Of a DNA stretch of 64,000 nucleotides, positions 8,873-24,760 are shown piece by piece (position 1 is the first letter of the stretch; each line of letters starts with the position of its first letter). The DNA is from PFJX01 sp963713085. Its GTDB lineage: Bacteria; Pseudomonadota; Gammaproteobacteria; Burkholderiales; Thiobacillaceae. The position numbers and the translations under genes are program-made. The notes under the pieces were generated by a model that saw nothing but the letters and a program-made list of their open reading frames with translations, did not search any database and had not been told where the DNA came from. The stretch is taken from NCBI GenBank assembly GCA_963713085.1, contig CAVQKQ010000002.1, forward strand, positions 62,001 to 126,000, given 5' to 3'.

Positions 8873-9676
8873 ATGTTGCGAATTCTAGCTTTCCTGATGG
8901 TATCGGGCCTGCTGAGTGGTTGCGGTCTGTTGCCGGATGTTATCGACGAGACCAAGGACTGGTCCGCCGCCAAGCTCTTCTACACCGCCAAGGAGGAAGT
9001 GGCTGACAGCAATTTCGAGCGGGGCATCCAGTTGTTCGAAAAACTCGAAGCCCGTTACCCGTATGGCGCCTACTCCCAGCAGGGCCAGCTGGAAGTGGCC
9101 TATGCCTACTACAAGGACAACGAGCCCGCCTCCGCCGTGGCCGCTTGCGACCGCTTCATCAAGCTGCACCCCAATCACCCAAACGTGGACTATGCCTATT
9201 ACCTGAAAGGCCTGGCCAATTTCGTGGAGGATCAGAGCTTCCTGGCCAAGCTGAGCGCCCAGGACATGAGCGAGCGGGATCCCAAGGCGGCCCAGGACGC
9301 TTTCGAAACTTTCAAGGAACTGGCCACCCGCTACCCGGATAGCAAGTACACCCCGGACGCGGTGGCCCGCATGCACTATCTGGTCAATGCCCTGGCCTCC
9401 CACGAGGTGCACGTCGCGCGCTATTACATGAAGCGCGGCGCCTATGTGGCGGCGGTCAACCGGGCCAAGTACGTTCTGGAGCATTACCAGCAATCCCCGG
9501 CCCTGGAAGAGGCCTTGGCCCTGATGGCCAGGGGCTACGACAAGCTGGGGCTGAACGATCTGCGCGACGATGCCTTGCGCATCCTCAAGAAGAACTTCCC
9601 AAACAGCCGTTTCCTGTCAGGCCATGGTCCGACCCAGGAAAAACCCTGGTGGAAGTTCTGGGAAATCGGCGATTGA
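8873..9676 (+). CDS. bamD: Outer membrane assembly lipoprotein BamD
   Basis: 267 residues. The signal peptide ends in LLSGC with the lipidated Cys at residue 17. The mature part is built of TPR-like helical pairs, for example the segment around FEKLEARYPYGAYS. BamD is the essential lipoprotein partner of BamA in the BAM complex, which folds beta-barrel proteins into the outer membrane. Length and divergence from rluD fit the family. The start is supported by AGGGGA and the TATAAT upstream. Confidence 0.96.
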   Translation: MLRILAFLMVSGLLSGCGLLPDVIDETKDWSAAKLFYTAKEEVADSNFERGIQLFEKLEARYPYGAYSQQGQLEVAYAYYKDNEPASAVAACDRFIKLHPNHPNVDYAYYLKGLANFVEDQSFLAKLSAQDMSERDPKAAQDAFETFKELATRYPDSKYTPDAVARMHYLVNALASHEVHVARYYMKRGAYVAAVNRAKYVLEHYQQSPALEEALALMARGYDKLGLNDLRDDALRILKKNFPNSRFLSGHGPTQEKPWWKFWEIGD

Positions 9677-9706
9677 ACCCAACCTGATCGCGACGGCCCG
9701 AAGACG

Positions 9707-11878
9707 TTGGTTTCACACGCACTGGCAACTGCTCCGGTAGACGCGGAATCCTGGCTGGCCAGCCTGGCGGACCGCTACCCGGAGGACCAACGGAAGTTTT
9801 TGGAACGAGCGGTCCACTGGCTCGCCGAGCACGGCGAAGCGGAGGTGGTGGACAGCGGCGCACCCCTGGTCACTCACGCCCTGGGGACCGCCGCCATCCT
9901 GGCCGGCATGCGCTTCGATGCGGAAACGGTTGCCGCCGCCCTCATTTGCGGCCTGCCGGAAAAGGCCATCAAGCGGGATATCCTGCTGCCCCACTTCGGC
10001 GAGCACCTGACCGCCCTGGTGCTGGGCGCGGCCAAACTGGGTCGGATGGACTGGCTGTTCAGCGACATCAATGCCGACGGCGGCCAGAGCGAATCCCTGC
10101 GCCAGATGCTGCTGGCCATGACCGACGATATCCGGGTGGTGTTCATAAAGCTGGCGGAACGGACCCAGGCCTTGCGCGAGCTGGCCGACGGCGACGAGGC
10201 CACCCGCGACAAGATTGCCAGCGACGTGCGCGAACTTTATGCGCCCCTGGCCAACCGGCTGGGTGCCTGGCAGCTCAAATGGGAGCTGGAGGACCTCACC
10301 TGCCGCTACCTGGAGCAGGAGACCTACCGCCAGATCGCCAAACATCTGGACGAACGGCGCCTGGACCGGGAGTGGTACATCGACCATGTGGTCAAGCAGC
10401 TCATCAAGGCCCTCCAGGCGGACGGCATTTCCGGCATGTCGGTCAGCGGCCGGCCCAAGCATATCTCCAGCATCCTGGCCAAGATGCGCAAGAAACACCT
10501 GTCCTTCGACGAGGTGTTCGACGTGCGCGCCGTGCGGGTACTGGTGCGGGACGTGAAGGACTGCTTCCATGTCCTGGGCCTGGTTCACAGCCTCTGGCAG
10601 CCCATCCCGGGACAGTTCGACGACTACATCTCCCGTCCCAAGAGCAACGGCTACAAGAGCCTGCATACCGCCGTGGTAGGTCCGGAGAACAAGGCACTGG
10701 AGGTACAGATCCGCACCTTCGACATGCACCAGGAGGCGGAACTGGGCGTGGCCGCCCATTGGCGCTACAAGGAAGGCGGCAAGGAATCCGATAAGAGCGG
10801 GACGATCCAGGACAAGATCACCTGGCTGCGCCAGCTCCTGGCCTGGAAGCAGGAACTCTCGGACAGCCAGGAGCTGGCCCAGCACTTCAAGAACGAATTG
10901 TTCCAGGACGAGGTCTTCGTCCTCACCCCCCAGGGCAAGGTGGTGGCCCTCCAGGCCGGGGCCACGCCGCTGGACTTCGCCTATGCGGTCCATACCGAAC
11001 TGGGTCACCGCTGCCGGGGCGCCAAGGTGGACGGCACCCTGGTCCCTCTGGACACGCCCCTGGCCACCGGCCAACGGGTGGAAATCCTCACCGTCAAGCA
11101 GGGCGGACCCAGCCGGGACTGGCTCAACCCCCACCTGGGCGTGCTCAAGACCTCCCGGGCGCGGGGCAAGGTGCGCCAATGGTTCAAGCAGCAGGACCTG
11201 GATACCCACATCCAGGAAGGCCGCGCCCTGCTGGACCGGGAACTGCACCGGTTGAACCTGAGCAACGTGAACCTGGAAAAACTGGCGACGCGTATGAAGT
11301 TCGCCAAGCCCGAGGACCTATTCGCCGCGCTCGGCCGTGGCGATCTGGGCACCGGCCAGTTGGACCGCGTACTGCACGACGAATTCATACCCGCGCCGGA
11401 AAAGCCCCTGGTGGCCGCGCCCAAGCGCAAGGCAGACGTGGCCGGCGTGCTGCTGGAAGGCGAACCCGGCCTGCTGACCCAGATGGCGGGGTGCTGCAAA
11501 CCGGCGCCTCCCGATCCCATCGTCGGCTACATCACCCAGGGGCACGGGGTCACCATCCACCGGGCCGACTGCCCCATGATCCTGCATCTGGCCGAGGACA
11601 AGCAGGCCAGGCTGCTCAGCGCCGAATGGGGCGGCGGGGATGGCCAGGTGTTCGCCGTCGACGTGGAATTGGACGCTCGGGACCGTTCCGGCCTGCTCAA
11701 GGACGTGACCGAGATCCTGGCCCAGGAGAAGATCAACGTCATAAGGGTAAACACCCTCTCACAGCACGATTCCGCGCGCATGGAGTTCACCCTGGAAGTC
11801 AGGGATATCGATCAGCTCACCCGCTTCCTGACGCGGGTCGGCCATATCCGGGGCATGCAGTCGGCACGGCGGAAATAA
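9707..11878 (+). CDS. relA: (p)ppGpp synthetase RelA
   Basis: 723 residues read from a TTG start at 9707; the start is uncertain because the ribosome binding site is weak. Domains in order are a degenerate HD hydrolase region (about 50-190, the HD pair being replaced around ICGLPEK), a synthetase domain with GQFDDYISRPKSNGYKSLH, a TGS domain (from about FVLTPQGKVV), a linker with clustered cysteines (AGCCKPA) and a C-terminal ACT domain. The acidic FDD motif instead of the basic RxKD, plus the dead HD site, marks a synthetase-only RelA. It makes the alarmone on ribosomes with uncharged tRNA. Confidence 0.95.
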   Translation: MVSHALATAPVDAESWLASLADRYPEDQRKFLERAVHWLAEHGEAEVVDSGAPLVTHALGTAAILAGMRFDAETVAAALICGLPEKAIKRDILLPHFGEHLTALVLGAAKLGRMDWLFSDINADGGQSESLRQMLLAMTDDIRVVFIKLAERTQALRELADGDEATRDKIASDVRELYAPLANRLGAWQLKWELEDLTCRYLEQETYRQIAKHLDERRLDREWYIDHVVKQLIKALQADGISGMSVSGRPKHISSILAKMRKKHLSFDEVFDVRAVRVLVRDVKDCFHVLGLVHSLWQPIPGQFDDYISRPKSNGYKSLHTAVVGPENKALEVQIRTFDMHQEAELGVAAHWRYKEGGKESDKSGTIQDKITWLRQLLAWKQELSDSQELAQHFKNELFQDEVFVLTPQGKVVALQAGATPLDFAYAVHTELGHRCRGAKVDGTLVPLDTPLATGQRVEILTVKQGGPSRDWLNPHLGVLKTSRARGKVRQWFKQQDLDTHIQEGRALLDRELHRLNLSNVNLEKLATRMKFAKPEDLFAALGRGDLGTGQLDRVLHDEFIPAPEKPLVAAPKRKADVAGVLLEGEPGLLTQMAGCCKPAPPDPIVGYITQGHGVTIHRADCPMILHLAEDKQARLLSAEWGGGDGQVFAVDVELDARDRSGLLKDVTEILAQEKINVIRVNTLSQHDSARMEFTLEVRDIDQLTRFLTRVGHIRGMQSARRK

Positions 11879-11972
11879 CCGGGGTATCGGCGAAAATTTG
11901 CATCGATACCCGCTATCGGCTGTAAGGGTATGTTCTAATTTGAATATTCCGCGACGATAACAGGAGTCCCCC

Positions 11973-12428
11973 ATGGCACGCATCTTCATCACCTTCGTTC
12001 TGGCAGCTATGAGTCTCGCGGCATTCGCCGATGATCCCACCGGCTACACGGCAATCGACAATCGGATTCCGATCACGGTGACCAACCAGGAGCGCAACCA
12101 GACCCTCTACGAGATGCGCGATCTACTGCACGGCCTTTTCAATCTGCACTTGGCGCTGTCGAAGAACGATTACCGGGCGGCGGCCATAGTGGCCCGCCCC
12201 TTGGGCCACCTGATGGAGAAACTGCCTGCCTCCATGAAGGAACGCCTACCCGAGGAGTACATCCAGCTCGCCCTCGCCATGCAGGAGTCGTTCGACGTCC
12301 TGGCTCGCGATGGTGAAAAAAACAAGGACATTTCCCAAGTTGAATCCCAGCTGTCGGAAACCATGACCTACTGTTCCGGTTGCCACGACACTTACCGCTT
12401 CAAGGTGGGACGCATCAGCGCCAAGTAA
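11973..12428 (+). CDS. Periplasmic monoheme c-type cytochrome
   Basis: 151 residues. A signal peptide (about 1-19, ending AFA) is followed by a helical protein. A single CSGCH haem-binding motif lies near the C-terminus (Cys134, Cys137, His138). A C-terminal CxxCH after a helical bundle is the pattern of the cytochrome c' / cytochrome b562-like fold, but a CO/NO-binding role is not shown. An ACAGGAG sequence 6 bases upstream of the ATG supports the start. It converges on ispD with a 5-base gap. Confidence 0.82.
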   Translation: MARIFITFVLAAMSLAAFADDPTGYTAIDNRIPITVTNQERNQTLYEMRDLLHGLFNLHLALSKNDYRAAAIVARPLGHLMEKLPASMKERLPEEYIQLALAMQESFDVLARDGEKNKDISQVESQLSETMTYCSGCHDTYRFKVGRISAK

Positions 12429-12433
12429 GTGGT

Positions 12434-13118
12434 TTATTTGCGTTCCAGCAACCAGCTGGCGATCTCCAGGTCATGGGGATACGTCACCTTGAGATTGCTC
12501 AGATCGCTCTTCACCAGATGCGGCGCATAGCCCAGGGCCTCCAGCGCGGAGGCCTCGTCGGTCACCGCCGGGCCCGCCAACTCCAATGCCCGTAGCAACA
12601 AGTCGTGACGGAACATCTGGGGCGTTTGCGCCGCCCACAGATGCGCCCTGGATACCGTCTCCATAATCCGGCGCTCCGGCCCTTCCCGCTTCAAGGTATC
12701 GGCCACCGGGGCCGCCAGGATCCCCCCAACCGGGTCGTCGTCGATCTCCGCGATCAGGCGGTCAAGAAGAAGATGCGACAGGCACGGCCGGGCGGCGTCG
12801 TGGACCAGGATCCAGTCGTCCGACTCCACCTCCGCCGCGATGGCGCGCAGCCCGTTCGACACGCTCTCCGCCCGGGTGGCGCCGCCCTGATGCAGCACCG
12901 CGAGACGCTCGAAGGCCGACCAGTCGTGAGTCTTCCCACCAGGTATCGTCGGGCGACAGCACCACGTAAATCTGGGCGATGGCGAAATGGGCATGGAAGG
13001 CCTGGATCGCATGCCAGATCATGGGCTTGCCATGGATATCCAGGTATTGCTTGGGCAGTCCGCCCTCCATGCGGGAACCGACACCGGCGGCGGGCAATAG
13101 GGCGAAATATCGGGGCAT
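12434..13118 (-). CDS. ispD: 2-C-methyl-D-erythritol 4-phosphate cytidylyltransferase IspD, frame-disrupted
   Basis: IspD makes CDP-methylerythritol in the MEP isoprenoid pathway. The N-terminal part (13118 to about 12940) begins MPRYFALLPAAGVGSRM and holds the nucleotide-binding loop. The C-terminal part (about 12935 to 12434), with GGATRAESV, VHDAARP and TPQMF, is in another frame. Removing one base at about 12930-12937 joins them into a 227-residue protein of normal length (for example ...PDDTWWE-D-HDWSAFERL). As the enzyme is normally essential and no other decay is visible, a sequence error is more likely than a dead gene. Unlike in many proteobacteria, ispF is not adjacent; it lies at about 60 kb. 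Confidence 0.88.
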
Positions 13119-13183
13119 GGCTTGTCTGGTCTGATTCGTGCCCTAAATTCTAATTGAGAGCCGCTCATTCTTTGGAGGCGATC

Positions 13184-13990
13184 ATGATGCATACCCGACT
13201 CCCCGCCGTGGCCGGCCAGTTCTATCCTGACGATCCGCGCCAACTGGCTGCCGCGGTACATGGCTATATCGAGACTTCCCCGGCCTGGCCGTTGCGGCCC
13301 AAGGCACTGATCGCGCCGCATGCCGGCTATATCTATTCCGGACCCGTCGCCGCCAGCGCCTACCGCCTGTTGGAGCCATTGCATGCCACCATCCGGCGCG
13401 TGATCCTGCTGGGTCCGGTGCATCGGGTCTGGGTCTCGGGCCTGGCCCTCCCGGGAGTGGACAGTTTTGCCACGCCCCTGGGGCGGATCCCCCTCGACCA
13501 GGAGGCCATGGACGCGCTGGCGGACCTGCCCCAGGTGGAGGTCATGCCCGCCGCCCATGCCCAGGAACATTCCCTGGAAGTGCATCTGCCCTTCCTGCAG
13601 ACGGTCCTGGACAGCTTCACCCTGGTCCCCCTGGCGGTGGGCGGCGCCACGCCGGAGCAGGTGGCCCAGGTCCTGGAGCGCCTCTGGGGCGGCGACGAGA
13701 CGCTGATCGTGGTGAGCTCGGATCTTTCCCACTTCCTGCCCTACGCCGATGCGGTTCAGGTGGACCGCGCGACGGTCAGCGGCATCCTGGCCATGGATTC
13801 CCGGCTGGTGGGAGAACAGGCCTGCGGTGCCCACCCGGTCAACGGCCTGCTGTTGGCCGCAAGGCGCCATGGACTCACGCCCCATCTGCTGGATTTGCGC
13901 AATTCCGGCGATACCGCCGGCGACAAGTCCAGCGTGGTGGGTTACGCCAGCATCGCCTTCATATCGGCAGACCAAGATGACCAGCCATGA
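13184..13990 (+). CDS. amrB: AmmeMemoRadiSam system protein B (Memo-like)
   Basis: 268 residues, a MEMO1-family protein related in fold to extradiol ring-cleavage dioxygenases. Visible markers are GQFYPDD at the start, APHAGYIYSG, QEHSLEVHLPFL and SSDLSHF, which carry the His residues of the presumed metal site. Start ATG at 13184 (or 13187) follows GGAGG. It is the first gene of a three-gene set; its end overlaps amrA by 14 bases, indicating translational coupling. The biochemical reaction of the bacterial system is not established to my knowledge. Confidence 0.92.
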   Translation: MMHTRLPAVAGQFYPDDPRQLAAAVHGYIETSPAWPLRPKALIAPHAGYIYSGPVAASAYRLLEPLHATIRRVILLGPVHRVWVSGLALPGVDSFATPLGRIPLDQEAMDALADLPQVEVMPAAHAQEHSLEVHLPFLQTVLDSFTLVPLAVGGATPEQVAQVLERLWGGDETLIVVSSDLSHFLPYADAVQVDRATVSGILAMDSRLVGEQACGAHPVNGLLLAARRHGLTPHLLDLRNSGDTAGDKSSVVGYASIAFISADQDDQP

Positions 13991-14524
13991 TAAGGGCCGG
14001 GTCTTGACCGGCCTGGCCCGCGCCGCGATCGCCCGGGAATTGGGCATGGACTCGGCAATGCCTCCGCTCGATGCTTGGTTGCGCGAACCGGGCGCGGTCT
14101 TCGTGACCCTGACCGAGCATGGTGCGCTGCGCGGTTGCATCGGCTCCCTGGAAGCCCGCCGTCCCCTGGTGGAGGACCTGGAAGCCAACGCCGTGGCCGC
14201 GGCCTTTGCCGATCCGCGTTTCCCGCCCCTCTCCCGAGAGGAACTGGAACGGGTGCGCGTGGAGGTCTCCATACTTTCCGCCCCGGAACCCCTGCACTTC
14301 AGCAGCGAAGCGAATGCCCTGGACCGACTGCGCCCCGGCATCGACGGCGTCATCCTGGAACACGGCTGGCACCGGGCCACCTTCCTGCCCCAGGTGTGGG
14401 AGCAGTTGCCGGAACCCCGTTCCTTCATGGCCCATCTAAAGAGCAAGGCCGGACTGGAGCCTGATTTCTGGGAAGCCGATGTGCGCCTGTCCCGGTATAC
14501 CGTTGAAAAATTCAAGGAGGCATC

Positions 14525-14528
<4 letters not shown>
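13977..14528 (+). CDS. amrA: AmmeMemoRadiSam system protein A (AMMECR1 domain)
   Basis: 183 residues, an AMMECR1-domain protein. The family hallmark LRGCIGSL is present (GALRGCIGSLEARR), together with DPRFPPLSREEL and EVSILS. The conserved Cys in RGCIG is kept. It starts inside the end of amrB and its stop overlaps the amrS ATG in an ATGA, so all three proteins are made together. The function is unknown; the fixed co-occurrence with Memo and a radical SAM enzyme suggests a joint modification or redox reaction. Confidence 0.93.
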
Positions 14529-15610
<1,082 letters not shown>

Positions 15611-15623
15611 TCCGTATTACTGC

Positions 15624-15842
15624 TCAATCCGCCAGCATGGCCACGCGGGTCATTTCCTGGTCCCGCTTGGCCGTGCGCCGGCTGAGCTGTCTCTGCTCAA
15701 CAGTGCTAGGAACGAGGGCTAGGCGGGTTTGGGGCGTCGGGTGACCGTCTCCCAGCGCGGGGCCTTTGGTGGGGGCCCCGTTCGGCACCGTCACCGCCCC
15801 GGCGATTACCAGCATCCAGATGGCTATTTGATTGGACAGCAT
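15624..15842 (-). CDS. Small single-helix protein with strong ribosome binding site
   Basis: 72 residues from an ATG at 15842, preceded at 6 bases by AAGGAGG, one of the best ribosome binding sites in the window. Residues about 3-20 (NQIAIWMLVIAGAVTV) form one transmembrane helix or signal anchor; the rest is a polar, basic tail. No family recognised. It is divergent from the HTH regulator, and the space between them holds an operator-like inverted repeat, so it may be a target of that regulator. Longer frames exist upstream but lack a start signal. Confidence 0.5.
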   Translation of the reverse strand: MLSNQIAIWMLVIAGAVTVPNGAPTKGPALGDGHPTPQTRLALVPSTVEQRQLSRRTAKRDQEMTRVAMLAD

Positions 15843-15944
15843 GATCGGCCTCCTTGCAAATCCGCCGGCGGCATTGCCGGACGCTCCCAAGGCTAGGCAA
15901 CCATCACTCGCGACGTTAGCAACCGGGTTCAAACCGGGAAGGTG

Positions 15945-15966
15945 AACCAGGTAGGCCAACCTGGTT
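15945..15966. promoter_or_regulatory. Operator-like inverted repeat between divergent genes
   Basis: AACCAGGT (15945-15952), six bases, then ACCTGGTT (15959-15966): a perfect 8-6-8 inverted repeat. It lies 60 bases before the HTH regulator and 103 bases before the divergent small ORF. Two AACCGGG copies stand just upstream (15921, 15932). Autoregulation by the HTH protein is inferred. Confidence 0.4.
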
Positions 15967-16026
15967 GGTGGCGGAAAGAAATCGGTGCACTATCCTGCAC
16001 TTAGCGCGACAACTTCAGGAGGCCTC

Positions 16027-16863
16027 ATGTCATTTCTTCAAGAGCAGTGGAAAGTGCACAGCCACCAGTTCAATCCCCGCCGCCGCTACAGCAGCCAGCG
16101 GGAATTCGAGGCCGACTGGGTTGGTGGGCTGCGGCGCCGCTATGGCCTGTCCCAGGAAGCCCTGGCCGCCCTGGCCAGCGTTTCCGTCACCACGGTGCAG
16201 AACTGGGAGAACCCGGGCAGCCGCAAGAACATCGCGCCCCACAACCAGGACCGCTTGCGGGACATCGAAAGGGATTTGTGGATCAAGGCCCACGTCACCC
16301 TGATGGAACCCAATCCCCCCTTCATCCGCGCCCTCTACGACCTGCTCTCAGCCAACAAGGACGCCAGCGCCCAGGGCCTGGCCGACTACCTGATCGGCGC
16401 CATGCCCGACAACGATCCGGAGCGCCCTCGCCTGCTGCATTGGGCCGGCCTGGCGCACAGCATCAGCGATCCCGCCTCCCACAAGGCCCGGGAATACCAG
16501 ATTGCCGCCCTGCGAGCCTTGGGCAACGGCCCCACCCCATTGGCCGCCGCCATCGAAAACGAGATACTGGGCAGCCAGTTCGAGGATCTGATGGCGATGG
16601 AAAACGGCAACGCCCGTCTCGACAAGGGCCAGCACCTTCTGGAGGCCTGCGAGCGCCTGTTCATCCGCGACCGCCAACCCGCCTACAAATGGAACGGCCT
16701 GGAAGTGGCCTGCCGCACACCCCTGGCAAGGGAAACACAATTCGAGCTGCTGACGGAGTTGACCGCGCTGCTGGGCGAAGAAGCGGTGAGCCGAAGGGTA
16801 ATGACGGACCAGGCCTACGAGGCCGTCCGGGATGCCTTCGCCAAGCCTGTTTCCCTGAATTGA
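16027..16863 (+). CDS. Helix-turn-helix (XRE-like) regulatory protein
   Basis: 278 residues from the ATG at 16027, which has CAGGAGG four bases upstream. An HTH motif of XRE/Cro type lies near residues 30-58 (RRRYGLSQEALAALASVS, then TTVQNWENPGS). The remaining 200 residues are helical with no recognised ligand domain; they mention no metal or nucleotide motif. DNA binding is well supported, the signal is unknown. Twenty bases downstream starts a small secreted protein that may share the transcript. Confidence 0.72.
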   Translation: MSFLQEQWKVHSHQFNPRRRYSSQREFEADWVGGLRRRYGLSQEALAALASVSVTTVQNWENPGSRKNIAPHNQDRLRDIERDLWIKAHVTLMEPNPPFIRALYDLLSANKDASAQGLADYLIGAMPDNDPERPRLLHWAGLAHSISDPASHKAREYQIAALRALGNGPTPLAAAIENEILGSQFEDLMAMENGNARLDKGQHLLEACERLFIRDRQPAYKWNGLEVACRTPLARETQFELLTELTALLGEEAVSRRVMTDQAYEAVRDAFAKPVSLN

Positions 16864-16883
16864 TGAGACTTGGGAGACACACC

Positions 16884-17096
16884 ATGAAAACCAAGCTCAC
16901 ACACCTCGCGAGTCTGCTGCTTCTGGCGGCCGGGCTGGCCTGCGGTGCCCCGGCCAGCGCGGAGATGCCGGACCGGACGGGACAGGAAATCGTGGCGTCC
17001 GGCCAGGATAGTCCCGACGCGGATCTTCAGTCCCAGAACGCCGATAACCGGCTGGCATGGCAACGGGTGGGGTCCCCGTTAACCCTGGAATCCTGA
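16884..17096 (+). CDS. Small secreted protein, unknown function
   Basis: 70 residues. The signal peptide covers about 1-26 (MKTKLTHLASLLLLAAGLAC..., cleavage after ASA). The mature part of about 44 residues is polar, acidic and without recognisable domain. A GGGAGA ribosome binding site precedes the ATG. It follows the HTH gene by 20 bases and is followed by a strong hairpin, so the two genes may form one short operon. Confidence 0.55.
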   Translation: MKTKLTHLASLLLLAAGLACGAPASAEMPDRTGQEIVASGQDSPDADLQSQNADNRLAWQRVGSPLTLES

Positions 17097-17124
17097 ACCT
17101 CAACACACTGCTCACCAACAGCGT

Positions 17125-17152
17125 CGGCCGGGAAATGCGAATTTCCCGGCCG
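17125..17152 (+). terminator. Perfect 12-bp hairpin after the small secreted protein gene
   Basis: CGGCCGGGAAAT (17125-17136), loop GCGA, then the exact complement (17141-17152), followed by ATTTG. The long GC-rich stem fits a terminator or mRNA-stabilising hairpin, although the T-run is weak. Confidence 0.5.
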
Positions 17153-17301
17153 ATTTGCATTGTCATGACTGGACGCTTCCATGCGGCGACCTCTACGGGA
17201 AAAGCCGCCACGACCCAGTCTGATTTTCCAGCTTCACGTAACTAAGTCCACAGCCCATCGCACGCGCCATGGGAGAGGGTCTGAGGTATGGTTTAAGAAC
17301 C

Positions 17302-17340
17302 AACGGGGACCGCCATTCGCGGTTCCCGTTTCAATTTTTT
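17302..17340 (+). terminator. Intrinsic terminator without an obvious upstream gene
   Basis: A 12-bp stem (17302-17313 with 17319-17330, one G-T pair), loop of five, and a run of six T (17335-17340). The nearest plus-strand gene ends at 17096 and already has its own hairpin, so this terminator may end a non-coding transcript from about 17160-17340. Confidence 0.6.
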
Positions 17341-17508
17341 CGTACCTCACAGCTTATATCTTTCGATAGATGGCATTCCCTTGCGACAGGGATAGCATTA
17401 ATGAACCGAGGATATCTACCGATAAAGAGGTAGTTAAAGCCTTTCGATTTATCACTATAAGTATGGGAATTTGGAAGTGCGATGTTTAGCCTTGACTAGG
17501 CCACCAGA
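17341..17508. other. AT-rich upstream region of the HD-GYP regulator
   Basis: No gene seen. The stretch is clearly AT-richer than its surroundings and contains a CTACC...GGTAG small inverted repeat (about 17415-17432) and TATAAG near 17457. Together with 17153-17301 it makes up a 400-base gap holding only hairpins and possible promoter material. Confidence 0.4.
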
Positions 17509-18621
17509 GTGAATCAGACCTCTTCGACGATCCTGATCGTCGACGACGCCCCCGAGAACCTCGCGGTTCTGAGCGAATTGCTACAACCCACCTACCTGGT
17601 GCGGGCGGCCAACTCCGGTGAACGAGCCCTGCGCATAGCCAATTCGGAACCGCGCCCCGACCTGATCCTGCTGGACGTCATGATGCCGGACATGGATGGC
17701 TACCAGGTCTTCGACCGACTCAGGGACGACCCGGCCACCAGTAACATCCCCATCATCTTCGTCACCTCCATGGACAGCGCCGAAGCGGAGATGCGGGGGC
17801 TGAAGGCCGGGGCGGTGGACTACATCACCAAGCCCGTCGTTCCACCCATCGTTCTGGCCCGCGTCAAGACCCAACTCGAATTGAAGCAGGCCCGGGACTG
17901 GCTCAAGGACCAGAACGCATTTCTGGAAGCCGAAGTCAGCCGGCGCATGGCCGAAAACGAATTGAGCCAGGAAGTGGGTATCCGGGCGTTGGCCCACCTG
18001 GCCGAAATCCGCGACACGGAGACCGGCAATCACATCCTGAGGACCCAGGGTTACGTGCATGAACTGGCCAGCCTCATCCGTCACCACCCCCGGTTCGCTT
18101 CGGCGCTGAGCGATCGCCAGATCAAGCTGCTCACCCGCTCCGCCCCGCTCCATGACATCGGCAAGGTCGGCATCCCCGATTCCATTCTGCTGAAACCCGG
18201 CGCGCTCACGCCGGCGGAGTGGGAGGTCATGAAGACCCATGCCGTATTGGGCAGCGCGGCCATTGAGCTGGCCGAGCGGGATGCCGCCACTCCGGTGGCA
18301 TTTCTGGCGCTGGCCAAGGAAATCGCCCATTGGCATCACGAAAAATGGGATGGCAGCGGCTATCCGGACGGGCTGGCGGGCGACGCGATCCCGCTTTCTG
18401 CAAGGGTGATGGCCCTGGCCGACGTGTTCGATGCCCTGATCTCTTTCCGCGTATATAAAGCCCCCATGTCCTTCGATGAGGCGCGCGACATCATCGCCGC
18501 CGGGCGCGGGCAACATTTCGATCCGGACATTGCCGACGCGTTCCTCGCCGGCTACGACCGGTTCAGGGAAATAGCGCTCCGCTACCGCGATGAATCGGCT
18601 CTCCCGAACATCGCAAACTAG
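17509..18621 (+). CDS. Response regulator with HD-GYP c-di-GMP phosphodiesterase domain
   Basis: 370 residues from a GTG start. The receiver domain (about 7-125) has the acidic pair near VDD, phospho-acceptor Asp56 (LLDVMMPDMDG) and Lys108. The HD-GYP domain (about 155-355) has HD at 215-216 (LHDIGK), HHEKWDGSGYP (276-286) and ADVFDAL. HD-GYP enzymes hydrolyse cyclic di-GMP to GMP; phosphorylation of the receiver would control it. The adjacent hybrid kinase is a plausible partner. The ribosome binding site is poor. Confidence 0.93.
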   Translation: MNQTSSTILIVDDAPENLAVLSELLQPTYLVRAANSGERALRIANSEPRPDLILLDVMMPDMDGYQVFDRLRDDPATSNIPIIFVTSMDSAEAEMRGLKAGAVDYITKPVVPPIVLARVKTQLELKQARDWLKDQNAFLEAEVSRRMAENELSQEVGIRALAHLAEIRDTETGNHILRTQGYVHELASLIRHHPRFASALSDRQIKLLTRSAPLHDIGKVGIPDSILLKPGALTPAEWEVMKTHAVLGSAAIELAERDAATPVAFLALAKEIAHWHHEKWDGSGYPDGLAGDAIPLSARVMALADVFDALISFRVYKAPMSFDEARDIIAAGRGQHFDPDIADAFLAGYDRFREIALRYRDESALPNIAN

Positions 18622-18756
18622 GGCCTGGGTCGATCCATTCCGGCAATCGGTATTTGTAAGACCTTACAAATGGGGTGCGTGGTCACCACCTAATTCGCAA
18701 AGCACACGTGCCGGTTCCCGCATTGGATGTCCCGTGATTCGCACAGAAAGCAGCCG

Positions 18757-24741
<5,985 letters not shown>

Positions 24742-24760
24742 GGGGTTGCTCCCTCCACCA

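Noticed and set aside
9713..11248. A 511-codon minus-strand frame opposite relA
   Set aside because: It is antisense to a complete RelA with all motifs and has no recognisable domain.
11882..11911. GGGTATCG ... CGATACCC inverted repeat after relA as a terminator or operator
   Set aside because: The loop is 14 bases and no T-run follows; position between genes is suggestive but the evidence is too thin for a feature.
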